Source of the DNA: Flemingiibacterium sp045634005
GTDB lineage: Bacteria; Bacillota; Clostridia; Oscillospirales; CAG-272
DNA length: 64,000 nt
Assembly: GCA_045634005.1 (NCBI GenBank)
Contig: JAZQZL010000003.1
Coordinates: 19,917 to 83,916, forward strand
Direction: 5' to 3'
In this document: positions 1-8,429 of the stretch, piece after piece
Numbering within the stretch: position 1 is the stretch's first letter
Layout of the letters: the number at the start of each line of letters is the position of its first letter
Notes under the pieces: generated by a model
Seen by the model: the letters and a program-made list of their open reading frames with translations, nothing else
Databases searched by the model: none
Told to the model about the DNA's origin: nothing
Translations under genes and position numbers: made by a program

Positions 1-2
1 CC

Positions 3-917
3 AAGGCAGTTTCCTTTATCGCTGTCGCAGCGGTGGTGATCGCCATTCTCGCAGTAAGCGGAATTTTGCCAAAGCTCATACAAAAATTCGAGAACGCGCT
101 TGATTATTCACGCGCGTTCTCCCATTCTGTGGGCGAAAACGAAATCTTCATTCACGTAATAGACGTTGGTCAGGGCGATGCTGCGCTGATTCAGTCGCAG
201 GCAGGCAATATACTTATCGACACAGGCACGAACGACTCCGAGGACGAGCTCGTTGCGCACCTTAAAGCGTGCAAAGTCAAAACGGTGGATTATCTTATCT
301 GCTCACACGCGCACAGCGATCACCTTGGCGGTGCTGACGCAGTACTCGACAGCTTTGATGTTTCCACTATTGTCATACCGAGCGTCGCCGAATCAACACT
401 CGACATTGAATCGATGCTGTTTTCAATGAAGGACGGAAATATTCCCGACGTAATTCATCCCCAAAAGGGCGACACCTTCTCGCTCGGCGACATATCCTTC
501 ACCGTACTTACACCGATATCGGACACCGACGACTACAACGATATGAGCCTTGTTGTGAAAATATCGTTCGCTGACACCTCGCTTCTGTTCACGGGTGATA
601 TCAGCGAGGATATCGAGCATGAGCTTATACAAGTATATCCAAACGGCGAGCTAGACTGCGATTTTCTGAAGATCGCACATCACGGCTCGAACACGTCAAC
701 CTGTGCCGAGTTTATTGCCGCGGTCACGCCAAGCGTTGCAGTCGTATCCAGCGGCGAATACAATGACTTCGGCCATCCGCGCTACGAAGTTTTGCAAAGA
801 CTTCGCACGGGCGGATGCGAGCAAATATACCGCACGGACAAGATGAGCAGCATCGTGCTTCGAAGCGACGGCAGTGAGATAACGCTTGTTGCCACCCGTG
901 AGGGCATCTCAAAGTGA
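3..917 (+). CDS. MBL-fold metallohydrolase, ComEC C-terminal type (5' end outside window)
   Basis: The frame is open from base 3, so the true start lies upstream; the GTG at 33 falls inside a hydrophobic stretch and is probably not the start. The visible part begins with a membrane segment, followed by a metallo-beta-lactamase domain. It has the HAHSDHLGG metal-binding motif, a later GDIS strand and the AHHGSNTS motif typical of the extracellular nuclease-like domain of ComEC/Rec2 and of stand-alone relatives. This predicts a membrane-anchored metal-dependent hydrolase acting outside the membrane. Whether it is a full ComEC (DNA uptake) or only the short stand-alone form cannot be decided here. 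Stop is TGA, just before the proS promoter. Confidence 0.8.
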   Translation, partial: KAVSFIAVAAVVIAILAVSGILPKLIQKFENALDYSRAFSHSVGENEIFIHVIDVGQGDAALIQSQAGNILIDTGTNDSEDELVAHLKACKVKTVDYLICSHAHSDHLGGADAVLDSFDVSTIVIPSVAESTLDIESMLFSMKDGNIPDVIHPQKGDTFSLGDISFTVLTPISDTDDYNDMSLVVKISFADTSLLFTGDISEDIEHELIQVYPNGELDCDFLKIAHHGSNTSTCAEFIAAVTPSVAVVSSGEYNDFGHPRYEVLQRLRTGGCEQIYRTDKMSSIVLRSDGSEITLVATREGISK

Positions 918-948
918 CAGACAAGCTCGATATTTTTGAGTACACCTA

Positions 949-977
949 TTGACATATAATAAAATTAAATGTATAAT
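949..977 (+). promoter_or_regulatory. Sigma-A-type promoter of proS
   Basis: TTGACA at 949-954, a 17-nt spacer and TATAAT at 972-977. Both hexamers match consensus. It lies 35 nt upstream of the proS start. Confidence 0.8.
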
Positions 978-1011
978 ATAGTATATTCCAAGTTTTGAAA
1001 GGACAATTAAA

Positions 1012-2454
1012 ATGGCAAACGATAAAAAGCTCGTCGAAGCGATAACCTCAATGGACGTCGACTTCGCGCAGTGGTACACAGATATTTGTAAGAAGGCCGA
1101 TCTTATCGACTATTCGAGCGTTAAGGGATGTATGATCATTCGTCCCTACGGCTACGCTATCTGGGAGCTTATTCAGAAGAATCTCGACACCCGCTTTAAG
1201 GAGCTCGGTCACGAGAACGTATATATGCCGATGTTTATTCCCGAGTCGCTTCTTCAGAAGGAGAAGGACCACGTCGAGGGCTTTGCTCCCGAGGTTGCTT
1301 GGGTAACTCACGGCGGTAGCGAAAGACTCACCGAGCGTATGTGCGTACGCCCGACCTCTGAAACGCTTTTCTGCGAGCATTTCGCTAACATAATCCGCTC
1401 TTACCGCGACCTTCCCAAGCTCTACAATCAGTGGTGCTCGGTAGTTCGTTGGGAAAAGACAACCCGTCCGTTCCTTCGCTCGCGTGAGTTCCTCTGGCAG
1501 GAGGGACACACTATGCACGCAACTGCAGAGGAGGCACGCGCGGAAACCGTACAGATGCTGAACGTATACGCAGACTTCCACGAGAAGGATCTTGCAATAC
1601 CGGTTGTCAAGGGCGTAAAGACTCCCTCCGACAAGTTCGCAGGCGCAGAGGACACCTATGGTATCGAAGCGCTTATGCACGACGGTAAGGCACTTCAGGC
1701 GGCGACCTCGCATTTCTTCGGCGACGGCTTTGCACGCGCGTTCGATATCACCTTCACCTCGAAGGATAACAAGCTTGAGTATCCCTTCCAAACCTCTTGG
1801 GGCTGTACTACCCGCATGATCGGCGGTATCATAATGACCCACGGTGACGACAACGGTCTCGTTCTTCCGCCGGCAGTTGCTCCGATTCAGGCAGTCGTAA
1901 TCCCCGTTGCGGCACACAAGGAGGGCGTTGTTGAGGCAGCGTCTGCTATCGCCGACAGACTTAAGGCGGCAGGCATTCGCGTGAAGCTCGACGACTCCGA
2001 TCAGTCGCCCGGCTGGAAGTACGCTGAATACGAGATGAAGGGTGTTCCGGTACGCATCGAGATCGGTCCTCGCGATATTGAGGCAAATCAGTGCGTTATC
2101 GTTACCCGCCACAACAGAGAAAAGACCTTTATCAGCCTTGACAATCTCGAGGCGGCTGCACTCGAAAAGCTTCAGGCAGTTCGCGACGGTCTTTACGAGA
2201 AGGCGCTCGCAAACCGCGAGGCTCGCACATACGACTGTGCTACAATGGACGAGATCACAGCAAAGCTCGCAGAGAACGGCGACGGATTCGTTCGTGCTAT
2301 GTGGTGTGGCGACGAGGAGTGCGAGGACAAGGTAAAGGAAATAACGGGCGTTGGCTCGCGCTGTATGCCTCTCGACCAGGTTGCAAACGGCGACAAATGC
2401 GTATGCTGCGGCAAGTCTGCAAAACATCTCGTTTATTGGGGCAAGGCATATTAA
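1012..2454 (+). CDS. proS: Prolyl-tRNA synthetase, type 3 (archaeal/eukaryote-like)
   Basis: Charges tRNA-Pro with proline in the cytoplasm. At 480 residues it is the short form without the editing insertion of the long bacterial ProRS. Class II motifs are clear: RPTSETLFCEHF, then RWEKTTRPFLRSREFLWQEGH with the following HATAEEA. A class II anticodon-binding domain follows (about residues 290-390), and the C-terminus is cysteine-rich (CGDEEC ... CVCCGKSA), the zinc-binding module typical of type 3 enzymes. The start is ATG after AAAGGA. It has its own consensus promoter and is probably monocistronic, ending near the hairpin at 2532-2570. Confidence 0.97.
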   Translation: MANDKKLVEAITSMDVDFAQWYTDICKKADLIDYSSVKGCMIIRPYGYAIWELIQKNLDTRFKELGHENVYMPMFIPESLLQKEKDHVEGFAPEVAWVTHGGSERLTERMCVRPTSETLFCEHFANIIRSYRDLPKLYNQWCSVVRWEKTTRPFLRSREFLWQEGHTMHATAEEARAETVQMLNVYADFHEKDLAIPVVKGVKTPSDKFAGAEDTYGIEALMHDGKALQAATSHFFGDGFARAFDITFTSKDNKLEYPFQTSWGCTTRMIGGIIMTHGDDNGLVLPPAVAPIQAVVIPVAAHKEGVVEAASAIADRLKAAGIRVKLDDSDQSPGWKYAEYEMKGVPVRIEIGPRDIEANQCVIVTRHNREKTFISLDNLEAAALEKLQAVRDGLYEKALANREARTYDCATMDEITAKLAENGDGFVRAMWCGDEECEDKVKEITGVGSRCMPLDQVANGDKCVCCGKSAKHLVYWGKAY

Positions 2455-2500
2455 GCCTTACGGCAAGCATTTCCTACATTTCCATACCATATATTTTGCA

Positions 2501-2529
2501 TTGAAATGCTACCTCGATTATGATAAAAT
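2501..2529 (+). promoter_or_regulatory. Candidate promoter of the cell-wall hydrolase gene
   Basis: TTGAAA (2501-2506), 17-nt spacer, TAAAAT (2524-2529). Transcription from here would begin inside the hairpin at 2532-2570, so the hairpin may be both the proS terminator and a 5'-leader structure. Confidence 0.5.
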
Positions 2530-2531
2530 AT

Positions 2532-2570
2532 ACGCGTGCGGTAAACGCTACCGCACGCGTTTTTATTTTT
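2532..2570 (+). terminator. Intrinsic terminator after proS
   Basis: A 12-bp perfect stem (ACGCGTGCGGTA, 2532-2543, pairing with 2549-2560) with a 5-nt loop, followed by TTTTATTTTT. Confidence 0.8.
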
Positions 2571-2586
2571 CACAAGGAGGTAAAGA

Positions 2587-3399
2587 ATGAAAAATTTACG
2601 TATTATAATATGCGCCGTGCTGTGCGCTATGGTATTTAGCGTAGCGACTCACGCGTATGAATCTATCGACGTGCGCCTTAACGGAAATGACACCGAGATC
2701 GGCGCGCTGCTCATCGGCTCGACTACATACGTACCGTTTAACACGGCAAATGCGGAGTTGTCGTTTGGTACAGCCACGATAAGCTGCGCCGATGACACGA
2801 CGTACGCTACGACGCCGTTTGCAACTATAAGCGCAAGATCGGGCGACTGTTACATAGAGGCTGAAGGACGCTATCTTGGCGGCGAGGTTTTAAACGTCAG
2901 CGGAATCTTGTACGTTCCCATACGCTCGCTCGCAAAGGCGTACAACGCCGGTGTAGAATGGAACGCCGATACTCGCTCGGTAGACCTTACGGCAACCGTA
3001 GGTGACAGCATCGTCAGCGGCAACGAGTTTTATGACTCCGACGAGGTCTATTGGCTCTCTCGGATAATAAGCGCCGAGGCAGGCGCCGAGCCGATGAGCG
3101 GAAAAATCCTCGTCGGCAACGTCATACTCAACCGTGTGGCAAGCGATGAGTTTCCGAACACGATTTACGGCGTTATTTTTGACCGCGAATGGGGCGTACA
3201 GTTTACCCCCACCGAAAACGGCACGATATATAATCCACCGACCGCAGACAGCGTTATTGCCGCAAAGCTCTGCCTTGATTCATATTACATCTCACGCAGC
3301 GCGATGTACTTTCTTAATCCGAAGCGTGCAACAAACTTTTGGGTTCCCACAAACCGACCTTATCTGATGACTGTCGGCTGTCACGATTTTTATTCCTAA
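2587..3399 (+). CDS. Exported SleB-type cell-wall hydrolase with stalk-protein-like N-terminal domain
   Basis: 270 residues. Residues 1-23 form a signal peptide (MKNLR, hydrophobic core, THA-YE cleavage region). Residues about 30-135 resemble the copper-amine-oxidase N-like domain common in secreted Clostridia proteins (ILYVPIRSLAKAYNAGVEW). The C-terminal half is a Hydrolase_2/SleB domain: WLSRIISAEAGAEPMSGK carries the predicted catalytic Glu, followed by VGNVILNRV and the late YFLNPKRATNFW. SleB/CwlJ relatives are lytic transglycosylases acting on spore cortex or vegetative peptidoglycan. Start is ATG after AAGGAGG. The spore role is inferred; a vegetative wall role is equally possible. 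Confidence 0.88.
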   Translation: MKNLRIIICAVLCAMVFSVATHAYESIDVRLNGNDTEIGALLIGSTTYVPFNTANAELSFGTATISCADDTTYATTPFATISARSGDCYIEAEGRYLGGEVLNVSGILYVPIRSLAKAYNAGVEWNADTRSVDLTATVGDSIVSGNEFYDSDEVYWLSRIISAEAGAEPMSGKILVGNVILNRVASDEFPNTIYGVIFDREWGVQFTPTENGTIYNPPTADSVIAAKLCLDSYYISRSAMYFLNPKRATNFWVPTNRPYLMTVGCHDFYS

Positions 3400-3413
3400 T
3401 TGAAGATTTTTGT

Positions 3414-3444
3414 AAGGAGGAGAGTTATCTCCTCCTTCTTTTTT
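3414..3444 (+). terminator. Intrinsic terminator
   Basis: Stem AAGGAGGAG (3414-3422) with CTCCTCCTT (3429-3437), loop AGTTAT, then C and a T-run. Ends the hydrolase transcript. Confidence 0.85.
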
Positions 3445-3503
3445 GATATTTTTACCATTTTTGGAGGTAGTTTTTTCTAAAAAGCTGCCGCTTTATGCCT
3501 CAA

Positions 3504-3555
3504 TTTGTCGAAAATATAGCACTTTTTTGTAGAAATGGTCTAAAATTGTCGAAAT
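3504..3555 (+). promoter_or_regulatory. Cluster of three candidate Spo0A boxes
   Basis: TGTCGAA occurs at 3506-3512 and 3547-3553, each in a TTGTCGAAA context, with a one-mismatch copy TGTAGAA at 3528-3534. The copies start 22 and 19 bases apart, about two helical turns each, in one orientation. TGTCGAA is the core of the Spo0A box. They lie 40-90 bp upstream of the -35 at 3593. Confidence 0.55.
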
Positions 3556-3592
3556 CCGCTCACAAAAGTTGATACATTTTTTACTTTTTCTA

Positions 3593-3621
3593 TTGATTTT
3601 TACAGCATTTTATAGTATCAT
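3593..3621 (+). promoter_or_regulatory. Promoter of the two small paralogues
   Basis: TTGATT (3593-3598), 17-nt spacer, TATCAT (3616-3621). It lies downstream of the Spo0A-like boxes and 50 nt before the first small gene. Confidence 0.6.
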
Positions 3622-3671
3622 ATATTTACTGACAAATTTATTATTTTTTTACAGTTAGGAGAACTCAAAAA

Positions 3672-3902
3672 ATGAACTACGTTTACAAGCTTACCGTATC
3701 AACCGTCACTTCAGAGGAGGGCACCGCACACACCACATTTGGAATCGAGGCGTATAAGAAGGGCGAAGCCAATCCCTGCCGTACAATCCCTGATATTTTT
3801 ACAAGCCGCGAAGCTGCTGAAGATTTTATTCGTGCCTGCAACCTGCTCGGGCTTGACATAGACCATCTTGACGACGTGGTTTACGACGTCATCAACGCAT
3901 AA
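3672..3902 (+). CDS. Small protein, DUF6514-like (paralogue 1)
   Basis: 76 residues, no signal peptide or membrane segment. Pattern: an N-terminal beta-rich half (MNYVYKLTVS...TTFGIEAYKKG), then IPDIFTSREAAEDFIRACNLLGL and an acidic helix. The layout 'GIE/GIA-Y-KKG ... IP-IF--R-A-E-F' is shared with the next gene, so the two are tandem paralogues 23 bp apart. It resembles the small Clostridia family DUF6514, whose function is unknown; the assignment is from memory of the pattern. RBS is TTAGGAG. The Spo0A-like boxes suggest stationary-phase or sporulation control. Confidence 0.75.
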   Translation: MNYVYKLTVSTVTSEEGTAHTTFGIEAYKKGEANPCRTIPDIFTSREAAEDFIRACNLLGLDIDHLDDVVYDVINA

Positions 3903-3925
3903 AAACATACAAAGGAGAACACGCT

Positions 3926-4156
3926 ATGAACTATTTTTACACAACCCACGCAACCACCACCTTTGACGAACGCGGCAATATGCGCCACATATGGGGCATC
4001 GCCGTATACAAAAAAGGCTCGCTCGTGCCGGAGCGAGTCATTCCTGGTATTTTCCGCGCACGCGACGCTATCGAATGGTTCGTCGACCTCATAAACGTCC
4101 TCGACCTATCCCCCGAGCAGCTCGACGCTGCGGTGTCCGACCTCGCGTGTGCATAG
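3926..4156 (+). CDS. Small protein, DUF6514-like (paralogue 2)
   Basis: 76 residues, same length and layout as the gene before it (HIWGIAVYKKGSLVPERVIPGIFRARDAIEWFVDLINVLDLSPEQLDAAV). Start is ATG after AAAGGAG. Probably co-transcribed with paralogue 1 and ended by the bidirectional terminator at 4163-4200. Sequence divergence between the copies is high outside the shared motifs, so this is an old duplication. Function unknown. Confidence 0.75.
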   Translation: MNYFYTTHATTTFDERGNMRHIWGIAVYKKGSLVPERVIPGIFRARDAIEWFVDLINVLDLSPEQLDAAVSDLACA

Positions 4157-4162
4157 ATTTAC

Positions 4163-4200
4163 AAAAAAGCAGCTTACAGTCAAACTGTAAGCTGCCTATA
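4163..4200. terminator. Bidirectional terminator
   Basis: 12-bp stem GCAGCTTACAGT (4169-4180) with 4184-4195, loop CAA. An A-run on the left serves the minus-strand AraC gene; a T-rich right flank serves the plus-strand gene. Confidence 0.8.
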
Positions 4201-4201
4201 T

Positions 4202-5428
4202 TTATACGGATATTATGTAAACCGTATTCGTTTGCTCATATCCTATGTCGAGTGCTGTGAAGTTGCCGTTTTTTTCTGCCCACTCGCCAAACTGCACGTC
4301 ATCAAACGGAATACAGTTTTGCGTGAGGATGTAATTAAGCGAGTTAGCATAAAGTATACGATACATTTCATCGGACTCATACTCTGGCAGAAACATACAG
4401 TAAATGCAGTTGTTTATTCTGAATCCGCGTGTTTCCTGTATTCCAAGCCGCGAAACGCCAATCAACCGACCACCATCGAACATTCCAAACGGCTGATTGT
4501 CGACACGCTTTTCAAAGGGTATGGCTAACGCTTGCTTTAGCCCCCAATCCCAGCGTCCGTTGTCGATATTCATTTCCTTTGCCCAAGCGACAACATCATC
4601 TATGTCATTTTCTTTGAGTACACGGAATTCGTATTTTTCGCTACCTTGCGGAAGCGATACTTCATCGCCAAAATACATTGCTTGCGGTATGGTGTCAAGC
4701 TTTTTGTACGCTATTCCATCGAGGACACGCTTGATTTCTTCACTATCCGTCACTTCTTCCACCGCAACCTGTATCACCTTCGGAGATAGCTTCATAAGGC
4801 ACTCAACAAAGAAGCGAAGCTCTGAAACCTTTTTAACGTGAACATAAAAATATCTATATCCGGAAGGAAACATATCCGCGCCGATAAAGCAGCCCTCCGT
4901 GTCAATATCACGCTCACTCAGTATCACCGTTCCGTTTACTTCCATAGTAACGGCGTCGTAACCGAACCGCTTCGCGTCTGTTTTGAGCAAATAGTCGATT
5001 GCAATATCAGTCGGAACGACCTTAAATTCGGGGAACATATGCGCGATACGCTGACCTGTAACTGCATTAAGCTTAAGATCGGTGAATTTTAACGGCTCCG
5101 ATTTGAACATTTCCCGATATTCACTCGGCGTTTTACCGTACTGATTTTTAAAGGCGCGTCCAAATCCGTCGTGGGAATCGTATCCGCACGCAAGACCTAT
5201 ATCCACTATGCTACGATCACCCTTACGAAGCTGCATCGCGGCATAAACAAGTCTGCGAAAACGAACGTATTCCATTACGTTATATCCCGTATGATTTCGA
5301 AATACTCGATTAAAATAATCGGTTGAGAATCCGATGTTTTTTGCTACGTCCTCTATATTCAGAGTAGACTCGGTTTTATTTTTTTCGATATAATCAAGTG
5401 CTTTTGCTACAAGTTCATAATTTCCCAT
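4202..5428 (-). CDS. AraC-family regulator with C-terminal GNAT-like domain
   Basis: 408 residues. Residues 1-115 are a double-HTH AraC/XylS DNA-binding domain (STLNIEDVAKNIGFSTDYFNRVFRNHTGYNVMEY; then IVDIGLACGYDSHDGFGRAFKNQYGKTPSEYR). The middle 120-260 resembles an effector-binding domain, and the last ~150 residues resemble a GNAT fold without an obvious acetyl-CoA loop, so it may only sense a ligand. The start is chosen as ATG at 5428, 8 nt after AGGAGG; a GTG two codons upstream sits too close to that RBS. Faces away from the small paralogues and shares a terminator with them. The target is unknown. Confidence 0.88.
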   Translation of the reverse strand: MGNYELVAKALDYIEKNKTESTLNIEDVAKNIGFSTDYFNRVFRNHTGYNVMEYVRFRRLVYAAMQLRKGDRSIVDIGLACGYDSHDGFGRAFKNQYGKTPSEYREMFKSEPLKFTDLKLNAVTGQRIAHMFPEFKVVPTDIAIDYLLKTDAKRFGYDAVTMEVNGTVILSERDIDTEGCFIGADMFPSGYRYFYVHVKKVSELRFFVECLMKLSPKVIQVAVEEVTDSEEIKRVLDGIAYKKLDTIPQAMYFGDEVSLPQGSEKYEFRVLKENDIDDVVAWAKEMNIDNGRWDWGLKQALAIPFEKRVDNQPFGMFDGGRLIGVSRLGIQETRGFRINNCIYCMFLPEYESDEMYRILYANSLNYILTQNCIPFDDVQFGEWAEKNGNFTALDIGYEQTNTVYIISV

Positions 5429-5533
5429 AAACACAACCTCCTTTTTATTCGGAGCATTCCGCGGTATGCTTCGGTATGTTTATTATATCAAAGCGGCGCA
5501 TAAAATTCTCGACTGAAAACGTTCAATACATTA

Positions 5534-5562
5534 CGCCCCACCGCGACTGCAGCGGTGGGGCG
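5534..5562 (-). terminator. Hairpin downstream of uvrA
   Basis: 11-bp stem CGCCCCACCGC (5534-5544) with 5552-5562, 7-nt loop. The T-run on the minus strand is poor, so termination strength is uncertain. Confidence 0.5.
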
Positions 5563-5567
5563 CATTT

Positions 5568-8405
5568 CTATTTCTCCTTCATTATCTTTTTGAGATACTG
5601 TCCCGTATACGAGCGCTCGCACTCGGCAACCGCCTCGGGCGTACCCGTCGCGATGATCTCACCACCGCCGTCACCGCCCTCGGGACCGAGGTCGATAATG
5701 TAGTCGGCAGTTTTTATCATATCGAGATTGTGCTCGATAACGAGCACCGTGTTGCCTGCATCAACAAGTCGCTGAAGCACCTCGATAAGCTTCTTAACGT
5801 CCGCCATATGAAGTCCCGTCGTCGGCTCGTCGAGGATATAGATCGTCTTGCCTGTAGAGCGCTTTGCAAGCTCTGTTGCGAGCTTGACACGCTGTGCCTC
5901 ACCGCCCGAAAGCGTGGTTGAGGACTGACCTATCTTGATATAGCCGAGTCCGACGTCATAAAGCGTCTGAAGCTTACGCGCAAGGCTTGGCAGATGTGCG
6001 AAGAACTCAAGCCCCTCCTCAACGGTCATCTCAAGCACGTCGGAAATATTCTTGCCCTTATACTTGACCTCGAGCGTATCGCGGTTGTAGCGCTTGCCCT
6101 TGCACGCGTCGCAAGTAACGTAAACGTCCGGCAAGAAATGCATCTCTATACACTTCACACCGTCGCCCTCACACGCCTCACAGCGACCGCCCTTCACGTT
6201 GAACGAGAAACGACCTGCCGAATATCCGCGCATTTTTGCATCGGTAGTCTTGGCGAAAAGGTCGCGTATATCGGTGAAAAGTCCTGTGTACGTCGCGGGA
6301 TTCGAGCGTGGTGTACGGCCTATCGGGCTTTGGTCGATAGCGATTATCTTATCGAGGTTATCGATGCCCTCGATGCGCTTGTGCTTGCCGGGATATGTGT
6401 GTGCACGGTTAAGCTCGCGCGCGAGCACCTGATAGAGTATCGAGTTGACAAGCGACGACTTGCCCGAGCCCGACACACCGGTCACACAGCAGAAAAGTCC
6501 AAGCGGAATTTCAACGTCAACGTTTTTGAGGTTGTTCTGTGCGGCACCGACTATCTTAACGAATTTTCCGTTACCGGAGCGGCGTATCGCCGGGACTTCT
6601 ATCTTTTCCCTGCCCGACAAAAATGCGCCCGTCACAGACGTGGGATGCGCCTTTATCTCGTCGGGTGTACCCGCGGCGACTATCTGTCCTCCGTGGATAC
6701 CTGCGCCGGGGCCTATGTCTACGATGTAGTCTGATGCCTCCATCGTTTCCTCGTCGTGCTCGACGACGATAAGGCTGTTGCCTGCATCACGCAAACGTTT
6801 AAGCGTCGCGATAAGCTTCGAATTGTCGCGCTGATGCAGACCGATGCTCGGCTCGTCGAGGATATAGAGCACGCCCATAAGCGAGGAGCCAATCTGCGTT
6901 GCAAGGCGTATACGCTGTGCCTCACCGCCCGAAAGCGTTCCCGCTTTACGCGCGAGTGTGAGGTACTCAAGTCCGACGCTTTCCAAAAATCCAAGACGCG
7001 ACTTTATCTCCTTGATTATCTCGCGTGCTATCGCCATTTCTGTTTCGGTAAATGTGAGTCCGTTTACAAACTCAAGCGCCTTCGACACCGACATACGGCA
7101 AAAATCGTCGATATTTATACCGCCGACAGTAACCGCAAGCGACATCGGATTAAGCCGCTTACCGTGACATTCAGGACACGGAGTATCCTCGATAAATTCC
7201 TCGTAATACTCGTGCTGCGACTGATCGAATCGCTGCTGAATTATGTTTATAACGCCGTCAAATTTCACGCGCTGATGCTTTGCGGCGCCTTCCCAATATC
7301 GCGTGATCTCGTACATTTCGTTGCCCGAGCCATAGAGCAACACCTTAAGCTGCTTGTCCGTGTACTCGGAAAGCGGCATATCAAAAGTAAAGCCGTACTT
7401 TTTGGCAACCGCCTCGAAAAGCGGTCCGTTCCAGCTCTGCTCGTCAAGCGACTTAAAGCCGTTCACCTGTATCGCGCCTTCGGAAAGTGAAAGCGACTTA
7501 TCGGGGATCACCTTCTCTGCCGATACGGTTCTCATCTCACCAAGTCCCGCGCATCTCTCGCATGCACCGAACGGATTATTAAACGAGAACATTCGCGGCG
7601 AGAGCTCGCCAACGCTGATGCCGTGCTCCTCGCAGGCATAGCTCTGCGAGAAGGACATTTCCGTATCTCCCTCGAACGCTTCTCCGTCGCGAAGCACGAC
7701 GGACACGACGAGATTTCCGTCTGTGAGCGCGAGTGCAGTTTCAACCGAGTCCGCAAGTCGCGAGCGCATATCCTCGCGGCGAACGAGTCGGTCAACGACG
7801 ATCTCGACGGTATGCTTAATATTCTTATCAAGCTTTATTTCTTCGGCAAGATCATACATCGAGCCGTCCACGCGGACACGCACGTATCCGCTCTTCTTTG
7901 CGTCCTCAAATATCTTTTCGTGCATACCCTTTTTGCCGCGAACCATCGGTGCAAGCACCATAAAACGCGTGCCCTCGGGCAGCAGCATAATTCGGTCGAT
8001 TATCTGATCGACGGTCTGCTGGCGTATCTCCTTACCGCAGATCGGGCAGTGCGGTATGCCGACACGGGCATAAAGAAGGCGCAGATAGTCGTATATCTCC
8101 GTTACCGTTCCAACGGTAGAACGCGGGTTTTTCGACGTTGTTTTCTGATCTATCGAAATTGCGGGCGAAAGTCCCTCGATAGAGTCAAGATCGGGCTTAT
8201 CAAGCTGACCTAAAAACATTCGGGCATAGCTCGACAGCGACTCCACAAAGCGACGGTGTCCTTCGGCATAGATAGTATCAAATGCAAGCGAGGACTTACC
8301 CGAACCCGACAAACCCGTGAATACAACGAGCTTATCGCGCGGGATCGTCAGATCAATGTTTTTTAGATTGTGTACGCGCACACCGCGCATAATTAAATCT
8401 GCCAT
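5568..8405 (-). CDS. uvrA: Excinuclease ABC subunit A
   Basis: DNA-damage recognition ATPase of nucleotide excision repair, acting with UvrB and UvrC. 945 residues, the usual length. Two ABC modules are seen: Walker A GLSGSGKSS near residue 31 and GVSGSGKSS near 640, with signatures LSGGEAQRIRLATQ and LSGGEAQRVKLATE. Zinc-finger cysteines are intact (CPICGKE, CERCAGLG, CPECHGKR, CEACEGDG, CDACKGKR). It lies 24 bp after uvrB and shares its transcript. Confidence 0.98.
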   Translation of the reverse strand: MADLIMRGVRVHNLKNIDLTIPRDKLVVFTGLSGSGKSSLAFDTIYAEGHRRFVESLSSYARMFLGQLDKPDLDSIEGLSPAISIDQKTTSKNPRSTVGTVTEIYDYLRLLYARVGIPHCPICGKEIRQQTVDQIIDRIMLLPEGTRFMVLAPMVRGKKGMHEKIFEDAKKSGYVRVRVDGSMYDLAEEIKLDKNIKHTVEIVVDRLVRREDMRSRLADSVETALALTDGNLVVSVVLRDGEAFEGDTEMSFSQSYACEEHGISVGELSPRMFSFNNPFGACERCAGLGEMRTVSAEKVIPDKSLSLSEGAIQVNGFKSLDEQSWNGPLFEAVAKKYGFTFDMPLSEYTDKQLKVLLYGSGNEMYEITRYWEGAAKHQRVKFDGVINIIQQRFDQSQHEYYEEFIEDTPCPECHGKRLNPMSLAVTVGGINIDDFCRMSVSKALEFVNGLTFTETEMAIAREIIKEIKSRLGFLESVGLEYLTLARKAGTLSGGEAQRIRLATQIGSSLMGVLYILDEPSIGLHQRDNSKLIATLKRLRDAGNSLIVVEHDEETMEASDYIVDIGPGAGIHGGQIVAAGTPDEIKAHPTSVTGAFLSGREKIEVPAIRRSGNGKFVKIVGAAQNNLKNVDVEIPLGLFCCVTGVSGSGKSSLVNSILYQVLARELNRAHTYPGKHKRIEGIDNLDKIIAIDQSPIGRTPRSNPATYTGLFTDIRDLFAKTTDAKMRGYSAGRFSFNVKGGRCEACEGDGVKCIEMHFLPDVYVTCDACKGKRYNRDTLEVKYKGKNISDVLEMTVEEGLEFFAHLPSLARKLQTLYDVGLGYIKIGQSSTTLSGGEAQRVKLATELAKRSTGKTIYILDEPTTGLHMADVKKLIEVLQRLVDAGNTVLVIEHNLDMIKTADYIIDLGPEGGDGGGEIIATGTPEAVAECERSYTGQYLKKIMKEK

Positions 8406-8429
8406 TGTTTACTCCTGAATTTATATAAT

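Noticed and set aside
1048..2427. Long minus-strand frame (459 codons) opposite proS
   Set aside because: It is the antisense shadow of proS: no RBS, no recognisable family, and the plus strand gives a full class II synthetase.
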